Source of the DNA: DASYXW01 sp035934405
GTDB lineage: Bacteria; Acidobacteriota; Terriglobia; UBA7540
Length of the DNA: 34,894 nucleotides
Assembly: GCA_035934405.1 (NCBI GenBank)
Contig: DASYXW010000042.1
Span: 1 to 34,894 of the forward strand
Reading direction: 5' to 3'
Position 1 is the stretch's first letter, and every line of letters begins with the position of its first letter. Of this stretch, positions 5,707 to 13,793 are shown piece by piece. A model generated the notes under the pieces. It was not told the origin of the DNA. It did not search any database and saw nothing but the letters and a program-made list of their open reading frames with translations. Position numbers and translations under genes: made by a program.

Positions 5707-7173
5707 ATGGGGGAAACCGAAACTCGGCCAACGCTCGACGGTCTAACGGTCGCGGCCTGTGGGCGCTGCGGAGCAGGTCAGAAGCCGGGTAGGAAGTTCT
5801 GCTCCAAGTGCGGCGCTCCCTTGAATGGCGACCGGGTCGATGTCAGACAATCCCAACTGGCCCAACCGGCGGCAAGCCTGCCATGCCCGAGCTGCGGCGC
5901 TGAGAATCTGTCTGGCAGAAAGTTCTGCCTGAATTGCGGCGCGCATCTGGCCGGCGCGAGCCTTGGAACTTATTCAATACCCCGCGCTGCGGCGGTCCGG
6001 CGAGCCGCGACGGCCTGGCCCACGGGCGCGGCTGGCCCGAGCCCTGGTGCTGCTCTCGAAGTGCCAGCAGCGGAACCTGCCACCGGCAATGCGGCCCGCA
6101 GTGCGACGACCGCGCAATCCCGGCGCTCCGCAACCGCCGCGCGAGCGCCACGCTCCTCCAAGGCACCGCTGGTGGTTGTGGTCGTGATCTTAGGCATCAT
6201 CGTGGGTGGCGGTGCGGCCGTCATCTACAAACACCGCACTCGTGTCCGAGTCGATACGGCGAACTCTGCTGTTCAGGCTGCGGGCGACGGAACGAGCGCA
6301 GCGTCCCCGGCCGGCCCTGCCAGGCCCGACGTCCAACAGGCGCCGGCGGGTGGCGTTCCGGCAGCGAACGGCGGCGCCGCGAACAGCCCTGCTGCGCCAA
6401 TTGAAGCGCCTCCCGTTCCCAAAGGGCGAGACGCTCAAAGCGACCGAGGCCGCGGCGCGGCTCGCGCTGCGCCGTCCGCGGGCTCAAGAATCGCCGCTGG
6501 CGAAGCGCAGGGCGGCCAGAAGCCTAGCCTCACACCGCTTAAGCCACAGCAGGCCCCGCAGGCTCAACCCTTGGTCACACCGCCCGTGACCGGCGCGATC
6601 AATTCTCCTGGGCCGGCCGGGCCGGCCAGTGCGGAAACGCATGCGACGCCGATGGCCCTGCCCACGCAAACGCCGCCTGCTACCCCGCAAGCCCCCGTCG
6701 CTGCGAACGCTACTCCGCCGCCAGCCGCCACAGGCGGGAAGTCTACCGCGAGCGCACCGTCACAACCGCCCACCCTACTTGCCCAAGCCGCAGCTCCAGG
6801 TAACACGACGCCCTCATCTCCGGCATCTTCTTTGCCGGCTCCCTTGCCGCCGGCTACACTGCCGGCGGCGCCGAAGACTATGGCGCCCGTTCGCGTCGGC
6901 GGACAGGTTCAAGCGGCGAAGCTGATCTTCCATCCGCAGCTTGAATACCCGGCCATCGCCAAGGAAGCCGGTGTCGAGGGCTTGGTCCGGCTGCGGGCGG
7001 TGATCAACAAGGATGGGACGATCAAGGATCTCAAGATCATCAACGGGCATCGGCTCCTGGCCGGGGCGGCGGTGGACGGCGTTAGGCACTGGCGATACCA
7101 GCCCACGCTTCTCGACGGCGCGCCCATCGAGGTGGAGACTGAGATCGACGTCGACTTCAAGCTGCCGCACTAG
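5707..7173 (+). CDS. Double zinc-ribbon, membrane-anchored TonB-family protein
   Basis: The 488-aa product has two N-terminal zinc ribbons (Cys18/21/32/35 and Cys60/63/74/77), then one transmembrane helix near residues 153-174 (LVVVVVILGIIVGGGAAVIY). A very long Pro/Ala-rich periplasmic spacer (about 180-395) leads to a C-terminal TonB domain (about 400-488) with the typical EYPAIAKEAGVEGLVRLRAV and HWRYQPTLLDG segments. The topology puts the zinc ribbons in the cytoplasm and the TonB domain in the periplasm. TonB proteins normally pass ExbB/ExbD-derived energy to outer-membrane receptors; here the ribbons replace the usual short N-terminal anchor, and no exbB/exbD or receptor gene is near. 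The spacer length would span a periplasm. The partner is unknown. Confidence 0.85.
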   Translation: MGETETRPTLDGLTVAACGRCGAGQKPGRKFCSKCGAPLNGDRVDVRQSQLAQPAASLPCPSCGAENLSGRKFCLNCGAHLAGASLGTYSIPRAAAVRRAATAWPTGAAGPSPGAALEVPAAEPATGNAARSATTAQSRRSATAARAPRSSKAPLVVVVVILGIIVGGGAAVIYKHRTRVRVDTANSAVQAAGDGTSAASPAGPARPDVQQAPAGGVPAANGGAANSPAAPIEAPPVPKGRDAQSDRGRGAARAAPSAGSRIAAGEAQGGQKPSLTPLKPQQAPQAQPLVTPPVTGAINSPGPAGPASAETHATPMALPTQTPPATPQAPVAANATPPPAATGGKSTASAPSQPPTLLAQAAAPGNTTPSSPASSLPAPLPPATLPAAPKTMAPVRVGGQVQAAKLIFHPQLEYPAIAKEAGVEGLVRLRAVINKDGTIKDLKIINGHRLLAGAAVDGVRHWRYQPTLLDGAPIEVETEIDVDFKLPH

Positions 7174-7197
7174 CCGGATTCCCGCACCGGCTTTTTT
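7172..7197 (+). terminator. Rho-independent terminator after the TonB gene
   Basis: A 6-bp stem, AGCCGG (7172-7177) with CCGGCT (7187-7192), has a 9-nt loop and runs into six T residues (7192-7197). It overlaps the TonB stop codon and separates this unit from the converging cassette on the other strand. Confidence 0.75.
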
Positions 7198-7208
7198 CCC
7201 GTTGCGTC

Positions 7209-7580
7209 TCAGTTTTGGCCGCCGAAGAGCGCCACTTGCGAGCGGGTCAGCGTCGGACCTCCAGCCGCGACGATGGCCGTGACCGCGTCGTGGATAATCC
7301 GCAGGTTCAGGTTGCCACCGCTGATGTTCGTCGCCCCGGCGACCAGGATGCCGCCATTGGTGACGGCCTCCCAGCTTGCCTGCGTGGCGTTGGCGTAGAT
7401 CACGCGCACCGTGGCGCTCGCTGGCGAGCCGCTCGCAGTTTCCGGTGAGCCGTTCGCGCTTTCCTCTCGGTCCGCCTGGGGGACCGCCACACCCGCCGCC
7501 GAGGCCGCACGCAGCGGACGACCGGTGAGGAAAACTCCGGCTCCCGCCAGAAGACTTCCAATCAGGTTTCGTCTTTTCAT
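7209..7580 (-). CDS. Small exported protein of unknown function
   Basis: The 123-aa product starts with MKRRNLIGSLLAGAGVFLTG, an export signal with paired arginines that loosely resembles a Tat signal, and a likely cleavage site near RAASAAG. The mature part includes ATVRVIYANATQASWEAV and a C-terminal QVALFGGQN. No family is recognised. Its ATG overlaps the stop of the preceding gene by one base (TAATG), showing that it is the last gene of a coupled three- or four-frame cassette. It converges on the TonB gene. Confidence 0.6.
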   Translation of the reverse strand: MKRRNLIGSLLAGAGVFLTGRPLRAASAAGVAVPQADREESANGSPETASGSPASATVRVIYANATQASWEAVTNGGILVAGATNISGGNLNLRIIHDAVTAIVAAGGPTLTRSQVALFGGQN

Positions 7581-7852
7581 TATGTCACCGCCGAGAAAAC
7601 GAGGACACCGGATACCGATAGGTTGAAGCCTGACTCTGTGCCTATCACAACGACATTCGCCTTAAGGTTAGCGTAGTTAGTTGCCACGCTCTGAGTCGTG
7701 TCCCAGGTGTAGCAAGCGGCAAATCCGACTGGGGTTTGAACTCCGTCTCCCACGACTCCTGAAAAGGGTAAATCAAATGAGGTGGGTGGGCCCAGTCCAT
7801 TGAACGTGGGAATATCTGTTGTTACGTATGCAAATGCGGTGGTTGTCGCCAT
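7580..7852 (-). CDS. Small protein of unknown function in the secreted-protein cassette
   Basis: The 90-aa product is rich in Thr, Val, Gly and aromatic residues (for example TSFDLPFSGVVGDGVQTP) and lacks charged clusters, a signal peptide and membrane helices. The composition is that of an all-beta protein. It overlaps both neighbours by one base (TAATG on each side), so it is expressed with them. No family is recognised; a small structural or accessory subunit for the large secreted protein is one possibility, by context only. Confidence 0.55.
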   Translation of the reverse strand: MATTTAFAYVTTDIPTFNGLGPPTSFDLPFSGVVGDGVQTPVGFAACYTWDTTQSVATNYANLKANVVVIGTESGFNLSVSGVLVFSAVT

Positions 7853-9099
7853 TAGCGTGTCACTCCTATTTGAAATGAGAAGTAATCTATATCGGCGTGC
7901 TTGTCCACGCTTCCCGGGTCAGTATTCACAAGCTGTATTAGCGGGAGTAGGGCAGTGGTGGTACTTGGAAGGTTGCTTGTAACCGTTACATAAGGACTGC
8001 CATCGATGTAGAACTTCAGGTTCGACCCGCTGCCATCGTTCACCATCTCGAAACGATGGAAAACGGCAGGCGTGCTTGTATCGAGTGCAGTGGTTCCCGT
8101 CATCGTCGTAATCATGGTGCCGGAAGCTTTCGCTACTCCGCTCCAATCCGCTGCCGTGTTGCCGCTGACGTTCTCGAAATAGATTCCCGCCGTGGGCGGG
8201 TTCATTGTATCGCTCCCGAATCCAAGACGGACTTTCACCTGAACGTTCGTTCCGTGGCTGTTGAGAGCCCAGATAAATGTAGCGTGCCATGCTGTCGTAT
8301 TCAGATTGAATATGGGTAGGTTAGCGGCGACCAATGTGCTCAAGATAAGATTGCAAATGTTACCGTTTGTAGCGCCCGTTTTCTGCTGTATGACCCCTGG
8401 GTGGTTTTGATCAAACGCCGTAATGCCCACCTGGGTCGCGCCTGTGCCTACGTTAGCGACATTCCATCCCAAGCTGCCGATCGCACCACCCGCATTCCCT
8501 CCGCCGTAGAAATCGTCTTGCACGTAAGAGAATCCAGAGGGTGCCGGAAGGTCGTCAGGAGTAAGCAGCCTGAAGGTTGGAGCTGCCGCTGTCGAGAAGG
8601 TTCCAGAGGGTCCGCTGAACACTGTCGTTGCGTTCTGGTTGGGCAGCGTCAGAGTTCCGTGCACGGTAATCGTAGAAGCATCAACGGCGGTGGAGTAGTC
8701 CGACACGTGATTGCTGATCGTGACGCTGTTCCGGTCGTCCTGCACGACCACGCCGTTCGAAACGCTGGTCGTGACGTTCCGGACTGCGATATCATTGCCA
8801 GCAATCGTCGAGGCAGCACTGCAGAAGGAGTCGGAATTACTGCATAGACGGATGACGGGGTTGCACGCGTGTCCGTTGCCTTGCAGCGACACGGTAGCCG
8901 CGGTAACGACCTGAATGCAGTCGCCGCTCGTCACCTCAAAGTGATCATCAACGAAGTCGACGTTGGCCAGGCCGCCGATCGCCAGAGCCGCAGCGTTGAT
9001 CGTCGGGGACCCAGTACCGCGGCCGGGCGTAAACGTGGAGTTATACACCACCCGGGCGGTACCGCTGGTTCCGAACCCCGACCGTCCATCGAGAATCAT
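7852..9099 (-). CDS. Large secreted tail-fibre-like protein, C-terminal frame
   Basis: This 415-aa frame is the continuation of the gene upstream, displaced by one base. Its first part (GLANVDFVDDHFEVTSGDCIQV and following repeats) has beta-helix-like character. A segment STAAAPTFRLLTPDDLPAP resembles the repeat found before the C-terminal domains of phage tail fibres and collar proteins. The last 200 residues (from VQDDFYGGGNAGG to KHADIDYFSFQIG) look like a lectin/LamG-like beta sandwich. It can start at the ATG at 9097-9099, which overlaps the upstream stop (ATGA), but sensible sequence in this frame begins earlier (VDFQSDTNPTGGTFYG), which points to a frameshift. There is no signal peptide of its own. 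Confidence 0.6.
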   Translation of the reverse strand: MILDGRSGFGTSGTARVVYNSTFTPGRGTGSPTINAAALAIGGLANVDFVDDHFEVTSGDCIQVVTAATVSLQGNGHACNPVIRLCSNSDSFCSAASTIAGNDIAVRNVTTSVSNGVVVQDDRNSVTISNHVSDYSTAVDASTITVHGTLTLPNQNATTVFSGPSGTFSTAAAPTFRLLTPDDLPAPSGFSYVQDDFYGGGNAGGAIGSLGWNVANVGTGATQVGITAFDQNHPGVIQQKTGATNGNICNLILSTLVAANLPIFNLNTTAWHATFIWALNSHGTNVQVKVRLGFGSDTMNPPTAGIYFENVSGNTAADWSGVAKASGTMITTMTGTTALDTSTPAVFHRFEMVNDGSGSNLKFYIDGSPYVTVTSNLPSTTTALLPLIQLVNTDPGSVDKHADIDYFSFQIGVTR

Positions 9100-10370
9100 G
9101 CCGTAGAACGTGCCGCCGGTCGGGTTGGTGTCGCTCTGGAAATCGACACGAAGCTATTGGGGGCGTGAGGCCCAATGTAAATCCAGGCTCCCGTCTCAGC
9201 GGGGGTGGTGCTGGCGACTTGGCCTGTGATACCCACGAAACTCATCCCGCTGTTCTCCTGGTCGCTTGGGTTCCAAAAAACCACGTTAGGGTCGTTGGCA
9301 ACGGCTGTGCCGGGCAGGGCCAGCGTCAGATTCTCAAGGCGCGCCCAGAATCCCTCGTTGTGCGCAGTAGGCGGCGAGCTGGTGTTGCTGCCGACCACGG
9401 GGCCGATCTCCACCACGAGCGGGTTACTAAGGTCGACAACGTTGGGATGGTCTCCGCCCGTTGTGATGGACGTGATGGTGAAAGTGTTCGACCCCAGCTG
9501 ACATCCGTAGTTCGTGTCTACGTGGGGTGTGCCCGTGCAGGTCATACCCTGGCCCGGAACTTGCAACGTCTCGCTCCCTGCAGGTCCGTTCGCTATCGAG
9601 GCAAAGACGCGATAATCTTGCGCGGGAATGGTGCCAGTCGCGTTGAGCGTGGCGGGGGCCGATCCGGTGATGACGCAGTTATTCGATGCGCAGGTCGTCG
9701 CATTGCAGAGGACCCCTGTGGGGCTGCTCTCGGCACTTAGCCCCGGGACGAGCAGGGCGGTGGAACTGGAGTTGGTGTCGAGGTTGTTCACCTCGACAAA
9801 AGCTATTTGGTAGGTCTTCCCCCCCATCAGAGTTCCACCAGTGCCCACCAAGCAGGTCAGGGTCGGGTTTGTGGGAGCTCCAAGAGGTATGGGGAAACTG
9901 GAACCGGGCATGATCGCAGTTCCTTCAGCAAAGTTGGGATTAGCGCCGCTACCGGTCCCAGGCACCTTACCCGACCCGGCGATCGACATTCCGGAGCCGA
10001 TGATGATAGGCACCTCGGTCAGCCAGCAGTTCAGGGCCGACACGGTACACGTATTCAGGGAGCCGTGCGCGATCGGGGCCTTGCCTACCTGCAAGGTGCC
10101 GGTAAATAAGCCAGGGTCCCAGGGCAGGGTCTGAATGTGCTCCGGAAAGCTCGTCGTAATCACGCCGCCGAATTGCGTTCCGGTGGTTGTTCCCTGAAGC
10201 AGGCTGACGCAACTGGCGATGGTTGTGATGGTGACGCCGTCAACGTAGCAACTTTGCAGACCGCTCTGCTGCGCCTCAGACACGAGAACGGATCCCAGGC
10301 CGAGACAAAAAACAAGTGCGAGAAGGCAAAGCACACCGCAGTACCGCCCCCCCCCCGAGCGTCTCATCAT
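9096..10370 (-). CDS. Large secreted tail-fibre/beta-helix-like protein, N-terminal frame (poly-G signal peptide)
   Basis: The frame starts with two adjacent ATG codons (10370 and 10367) placed 3 and 6 nt after AAGGTGG. The signal peptide runs through a G10 tract (MRRSGGGRYCG), then LCLLALVFCLGLGSVLVSEA, with cleavage before QQ. The roughly 380-aa mature part is Thr/Ser/Gly-rich with cysteines and has a repetitive beta character. Around 9150 the sense of the protein changes: after PNSF the frame gives an unlikely Arg/Thr/Pro tail and stops at 9096, while the next frame continues plausibly. One extra C in TTCGTG (giving TTCCGTG) would join both frames into a protein of about 840 aa. Promoter and RBS are excellent, so the gene looks expressed. 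Function is unknown; an adhesin or fibre is a guess from sequence character. Confidence 0.6.
   Translation of the reverse strand: MMRRSGGGRYCGVLCLLALVFCLGLGSVLVSEAQQSGLQSCYVDGVTITTIASCVSLLQGTTTGTQFGGVITTSFPEHIQTLPWDPGLFTGTLQVGKAPIAHGSLNTCTVSALNCWLTEVPIIIGSGMSIAGSGKVPGTGSGANPNFAEGTAIMPGSSFPIPLGAPTNPTLTCLVGTGGTLMGGKTYQIAFVEVNNLDTNSSSTALLVPGLSAESSPTGVLCNATTCASNNCVITGSAPATLNATGTIPAQDYRVFASIANGPAGSETLQVPGQGMTCTGTPHVDTNYGCQLGSNTFTITSITTGGDHPNVVDLSNPLVVEIGPVVGSNTSSPPTAHNEGFWARLENLTLALPGTAVANDPNVVFWNPSDQENSGMSFVGITGQVASTTPAETGAWIYIGPHAPNSFVSISRATPTRPAARSTA
10347..10356 (-). repeat. Homopolymeric G10 tract in a signal-peptide coding region
   Basis: Ten consecutive C on the + strand (G on the coding strand) lie 9-18 bases into the coding region, counted from the second ATG. 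Adding one G leads to a TGA at codon 31 or so; removing one also leaves the signal-peptide frame. The position is typical of slipped-strand phase-variable surface-protein genes. Confidence 0.8.
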
Positions 10371-10421
10371 CGTCCACCTTCGTTGTGCCGACATGGCAAT
10401 CACCCTCAACGCGTGCCATGA

Positions 10422-10449
10422 TGTATAGCACGGAATTCGCCGCTGTCAA
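10422..10449 (-). promoter_or_regulatory. Sigma70 promoter of the secreted-protein cassette
   Basis: On the minus strand a perfect -35 box TTGACA (10449-10444) is separated by 16 nt from a -10 box TATACA (10427-10422). Transcription would begin near 10415, giving a leader of about 45 nt to the ATGATG start. This shows the cassette does not depend on read-through from nuoN, whose stop is only 50 bp upstream. Confidence 0.7.
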
Positions 10450-10495
10450 GTATTAAGCCGGTTGATATCGCTTCTATACCGTCGAGCCGGCTGGG

Positions 10496-11968
10496 TCACG
10501 GCAACGGCTGGGCAGCGCTGAGCGCCCAACGGAGGGCGAGGCTGGGGAAGAGGCCGAGATAGACAATGCCCGCCAGGCTTACGGCCAGCGCCGCGCCCAG
10601 CGGCCAGGGCACCGCCCCGAGCGACACCTCCGTCTTGCCTTCACCCATGTACATCGCCACGATGAGTTTGAGGTAGTAATACACCGAGACGACGCTATTC
10701 AGCAGCGCGATGACGGTGAGGCCGATGAGGTGCGCATGAATGGCGGCGCGGAAGACGTAAAACTTGGCGAAGAATCCCGCCGTGGCCGGAATCCCGCCGA
10801 GGGAGAGCAGAAGCAGGGTAAAAGCAGCGGCGACTGCGGGGCGCTCGCGGGCGAGCCCGACGTAGTCCTCCACGTTGGTGCAGCGCTCGCCCGAGCCCGC
10901 CAGATGCGCCACCAAAACGAAGGCGGCGACGTTCATCAGAGCATACGAAAGGAGGTAGAAGATGACCGACGCGTTCGCTTCATTCGCCGCGCCGGCGAGC
11001 GCCGCGGCGATGGCCACCAGCACGTAGCCGGCGTGGGCGATGGAAGAGTAGGCGAGCAACCGCTTGACGTTCGACTGCGCAAGCGCACCGAGATTGCCCA
11101 CGCTCATGGTAAGGATGGCCGAGAGCCAGATCACCCAGAAACTGACCGAGCTCAAAGAAGCCATGCTGCCCACAAAAATTCGCAGCAGGACGGCGAAAGC
11201 CGCGGCCTTGGGCGCGGTGGAAAGAAAGGCGGTGACGGGCGCAGGCGCTCCCTGGTAGACGTCGGGCGTCCAGATTTGGAACGGCGCCGTCGAAACCTTA
11301 AAGGCGAGGCCGACAAACATGAGAAGCACGGCCACGCCTAGGAATGACGCGGCGGCAGGCAAATCGCCGCGCGTCAGGCGTTCGCCGAGGGCGATCAAAT
11401 TGGTCGTGCCGGTGGCGCCGTACACAAAGGCGATGCCGTAAAGGAAAAAGGCGGTGGCAAAGGAGCCGAGCAGGAAATACTTCAGCGAGGCCTCGTTGGA
11501 CTTGGAGTCGGCGCGCCGGAACCCGGCCAAAATGTAGGTCGAAATCGAGGAGATTTCGAGGCCGATGAAGATCATGATGAGGTCCGTCGAGGCGGCCATG
11601 AAGCACGCGCCGACCGTGGCCATCAGAATCAAAGCGTAGTATTCGCCGTGATGGATGTTGTCGCGATCGAGGTAGCGCATGGAGCCGAGGATGGTGAGCG
11701 CGGCGACCAGAAGGAAAATGAAGATGAAGTAGAAACTGAAACCGTCGGCGGCGAGACTTCCGCCGAAGGCGAGGCCGGGTGAGAGCGAGGCGACGAACGT
11801 GCCCGCGCCGGCCACGATGACGCCGAAGAGCGCCAGCCATCCCAGCCCGGACTTGCGCGCCGGGGAGGTGAAAGGCTCCGAGACCATCACCAGAATGGCA
11901 AAAACCGAGAGGACGATCTCGGGCAGAATCCGCAGCAGGTCGGGGGCGTGGACGTAGACGGTCGTCAT
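10496..11968 (-). CDS. nuoN: NADH-quinone oxidoreductase subunit N
   Basis: The 490-aa product is one of the three antiporter-like membrane subunits of complex I. It has about 14 hydrophobic segments, the conserved lysine-bearing helices (for example FKVSTAPFQIWTPDVYQGAP) and the NuoN-type AYSSIAHAGYVLVA segment. The ATG at 11968 is chosen because it overlaps the nuoM stop (ATGA at 11965-11968); the frame is open further upstream but only as an out-of-frame copy of nuoM. It is the last gene of the nuo operon. Normal length and no missing segment are seen. Confidence 0.95.
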   Translation of the reverse strand: MTTVYVHAPDLLRILPEIVLSVFAILVMVSEPFTSPARKSGLGWLALFGVIVAGAGTFVASLSPGLAFGGSLAADGFSFYFIFIFLLVAALTILGSMRYLDRDNIHHGEYYALILMATVGACFMAASTDLIMIFIGLEISSISTYILAGFRRADSKSNEASLKYFLLGSFATAFFLYGIAFVYGATGTTNLIALGERLTRGDLPAAASFLGVAVLLMFVGLAFKVSTAPFQIWTPDVYQGAPAPVTAFLSTAPKAAAFAVLLRIFVGSMASLSSVSFWVIWLSAILTMSVGNLGALAQSNVKRLLAYSSIAHAGYVLVAIAAALAGAANEANASVIFYLLSYALMNVAAFVLVAHLAGSGERCTNVEDYVGLARERPAVAAAFTLLLLSLGGIPATAGFFAKFYVFRAAIHAHLIGLTVIALLNSVVSVYYYLKLIVAMYMGEGKTEVSLGAVPWPLGAALAVSLAGIVYLGLFPSLALRWALSAAQPLP

Positions 11969-13512
11969 CGGCGCGCCTCCGCCGCCGGCGCCCGGCGCCA
12001 ACTGTATTCCGGCGCGGCGGCGCCCGGCGCAACACGTCCGAGGACCTGCGCCACGCCGGCGTCCATGCGCCGCAGGAAGGGCTGCGGATAAATCCCCATG
12101 AAGAGCATAACCACGATCATGGCCACAAGGATCGCTTTCTCCCGCCAGTTGCAATCCGGCATGCTGCGACTCTCTTCGTGAGTCACTTCGCCGAGGAACA
12201 CCCGCTGGTACATCCAGAGCAGGTAGACCGCGGCGAGAATCACGCCGACCGCCGCGAGCGCGCCGTAAGCGGCATGGCGGCGAAAGGCGCCGAGGATAAT
12301 CAGGAACTCGCCTACGAATCCGTTGAGCATCGGCAGGCCGAGCGAGGAGAGCGACACGATGAGGAAGAACGTGCTCAGCACCGGAATGGTGGTGCCGAGC
12401 CCGCCGAAGTCCTTGATGAGCCGCGTGTGACGGCGGTCGTAGAGCATGCCGACCAAAATGAACAAGGCGCCGGTGGAGACGCCGTGGTTCGCCATCTGGT
12501 AAATCGCGCCCTCCATGCCGATGGTGTTGAAAGCGAAAATCCCCAGCACCACGAATCCCATGTGGGCGACAGAGGAATAGGCCACCAGCCGCTTCAGGTC
12601 GGGCTGGACCATGGCCACCAGCGCGCCGTAGATGATGCCGATGATGGCGAGCGCGCTGATGAGCGGACTAAACTGGCGCGCGGCGTGCGGGAAAAGCGGC
12701 AAACAGAATCGCAACATGCCGTAGGTTCCCATCTTGAGCAGGACGCCCGCCAGAATCACCGAGCCGGCCGTCGGCGCCTCGGTGTGCGCGTCGGGCAGCC
12801 AAGTGTGCAATGGGAAAAGCGGCACCTTGATGGCGAAAGCGATGAAGAAAGCCCAGAAGAGGAGATTCTCGGCGCGCCCGCTGAGCGCAAGCTGGCCCGA
12901 AGAAAGTTGCTGCAGGATGACTTCGAGGTTGAACGTCCCCGTGAGGTTATACAGGAAAAGAATGGCCACCAGCATCAGCGCCGAGCCCACCATGGTGTAG
13001 AGAATGAACTTTACGGCGGCGTGAACGCGCCGCCCGTGCCCCCATACGCCGATGAGGAAATACATCGGGATGAGCATGACCTCCCAAAACATGAAGAACA
13101 GGAAAAGATCGAGCGAGACAAAGACGCCGATGCTGCCGGCTTCAAGCGCCAGCAGGAACAGGTGAAACTCTTTGACGCGCGTCGAGATTCCCGACCAGGA
13201 GGCCAGAATCGAGAGCGGAGTAAGAAAGGCCGTGAGCAGGATGAGAATCAGGCTTAAGCCGTCCACACCCAGGTGATAGTTGATGGCGGGCGAACTGATC
13301 CAGGGATGATTCTCGACGAACTGCATGGCGGGTGAGTGAAGGCGGAATCCCCAGAAGAGGTAGAGCGCGAGCAGGAACTCGGCGAGCGACACAATGAGCG
13401 CCACCCAGCGAGCCCGTTTCACCGCCTCGCGCGGAACGAACGCGACGGAGGCCGCCCCCGCCAACGGCAGGAAAGTGATCACCGTGAGTGCGTGTCCATT
13501 AAGCCAGGACAT
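11965..13512 (-). CDS. nuoM: NADH-quinone oxidoreductase subunit M
   Basis: The 515-aa product is an antiporter-like proton-channel subunit of the complex I membrane arm. Visible signatures include the FFMFWEVMLIPMYFLIGVWG helix with its conserved glutamate, FAIKVPLFPLHTWLPDAHTE, and LKRLVAYSSVAHMGFV. The start MSWLNGHALTVITFLPLAG is typical for NuoM. It overlaps nuoN by four bases but is separated from nuoL by 281 bp of unusual AT-rich DNA that may carry its own promoter. Confidence 0.95.
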   Translation of the reverse strand: MSWLNGHALTVITFLPLAGAASVAFVPREAVKRARWVALIVSLAEFLLALYLFWGFRLHSPAMQFVENHPWISSPAINYHLGVDGLSLILILLTAFLTPLSILASWSGISTRVKEFHLFLLALEAGSIGVFVSLDLFLFFMFWEVMLIPMYFLIGVWGHGRRVHAAVKFILYTMVGSALMLVAILFLYNLTGTFNLEVILQQLSSGQLALSGRAENLLFWAFFIAFAIKVPLFPLHTWLPDAHTEAPTAGSVILAGVLLKMGTYGMLRFCLPLFPHAARQFSPLISALAIIGIIYGALVAMVQPDLKRLVAYSSVAHMGFVVLGIFAFNTIGMEGAIYQMANHGVSTGALFILVGMLYDRRHTRLIKDFGGLGTTIPVLSTFFLIVSLSSLGLPMLNGFVGEFLIILGAFRRHAAYGALAAVGVILAAVYLLWMYQRVFLGEVTHEESRSMPDCNWREKAILVAMIVVMLFMGIYPQPFLRRMDAGVAQVLGRVAPGAAAPEYSWRRAPAAEARR

Positions 13513-13793
13513 GGATTTGACCCGAAACTCGAGATGCGAAAATCGAAGCCTTTCGAGTGGCTCTATGAAAAGTCATAGCGATCGAGCGTTGAAAAGTAAC
13601 TGTCCCGTCGGCGTCGGTGCGCGAATAACCGAACATATTGTTTTCATATACCTAACGGTTTCGTTTGGCGCTTTTGGGCCGTTTTATGTTATTTTTATGG
13701 ATAACATATTATTATCAATTACGTTATGCCTATAGTTAAATGATACAAAGCTATTGTCAACCGATATGGTCAGCGTCGAGCCTGGCTCCATGC
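13513..13793 (-). promoter_or_regulatory. AT-rich spacer between nuoL and nuoM with candidate promoter and operator
   Basis: No gene is seen in these 281 bp. The stretch 13630-13760 is strikingly AT-rich compared with the genes around it. On the minus strand it contains a perfect -35 box TTGACA (13760-13755) with weak -10 choices near 13737-13729. A second set is TTGATA (13718-13713) with AAAAAT (13696-13691). A perfect 8-bp inverted repeat, TATGTTAT (13685-13692) with ATAACATA (13701-13708), spans the second set like an operator. An internal promoter for nuoMN is a reasonable inference. Confidence 0.4.

Noticed and set aside
10456..10492. AGCCGG/CCGGCT pairing after nuoN considered as a terminator
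   Set aside because: The loop is 25 nt and there is no clean T run on the minus strand; it overlaps the next promoter. Termination there is possible but not supported.
12178..13257. Long open frame on the + strand opposite nuoM
   Set aside because: The translation is highly charged, low-complexity sequence (Glu, His, Arg) typical of the antisense of a membrane-protein gene; nuoM on the other strand is certain.
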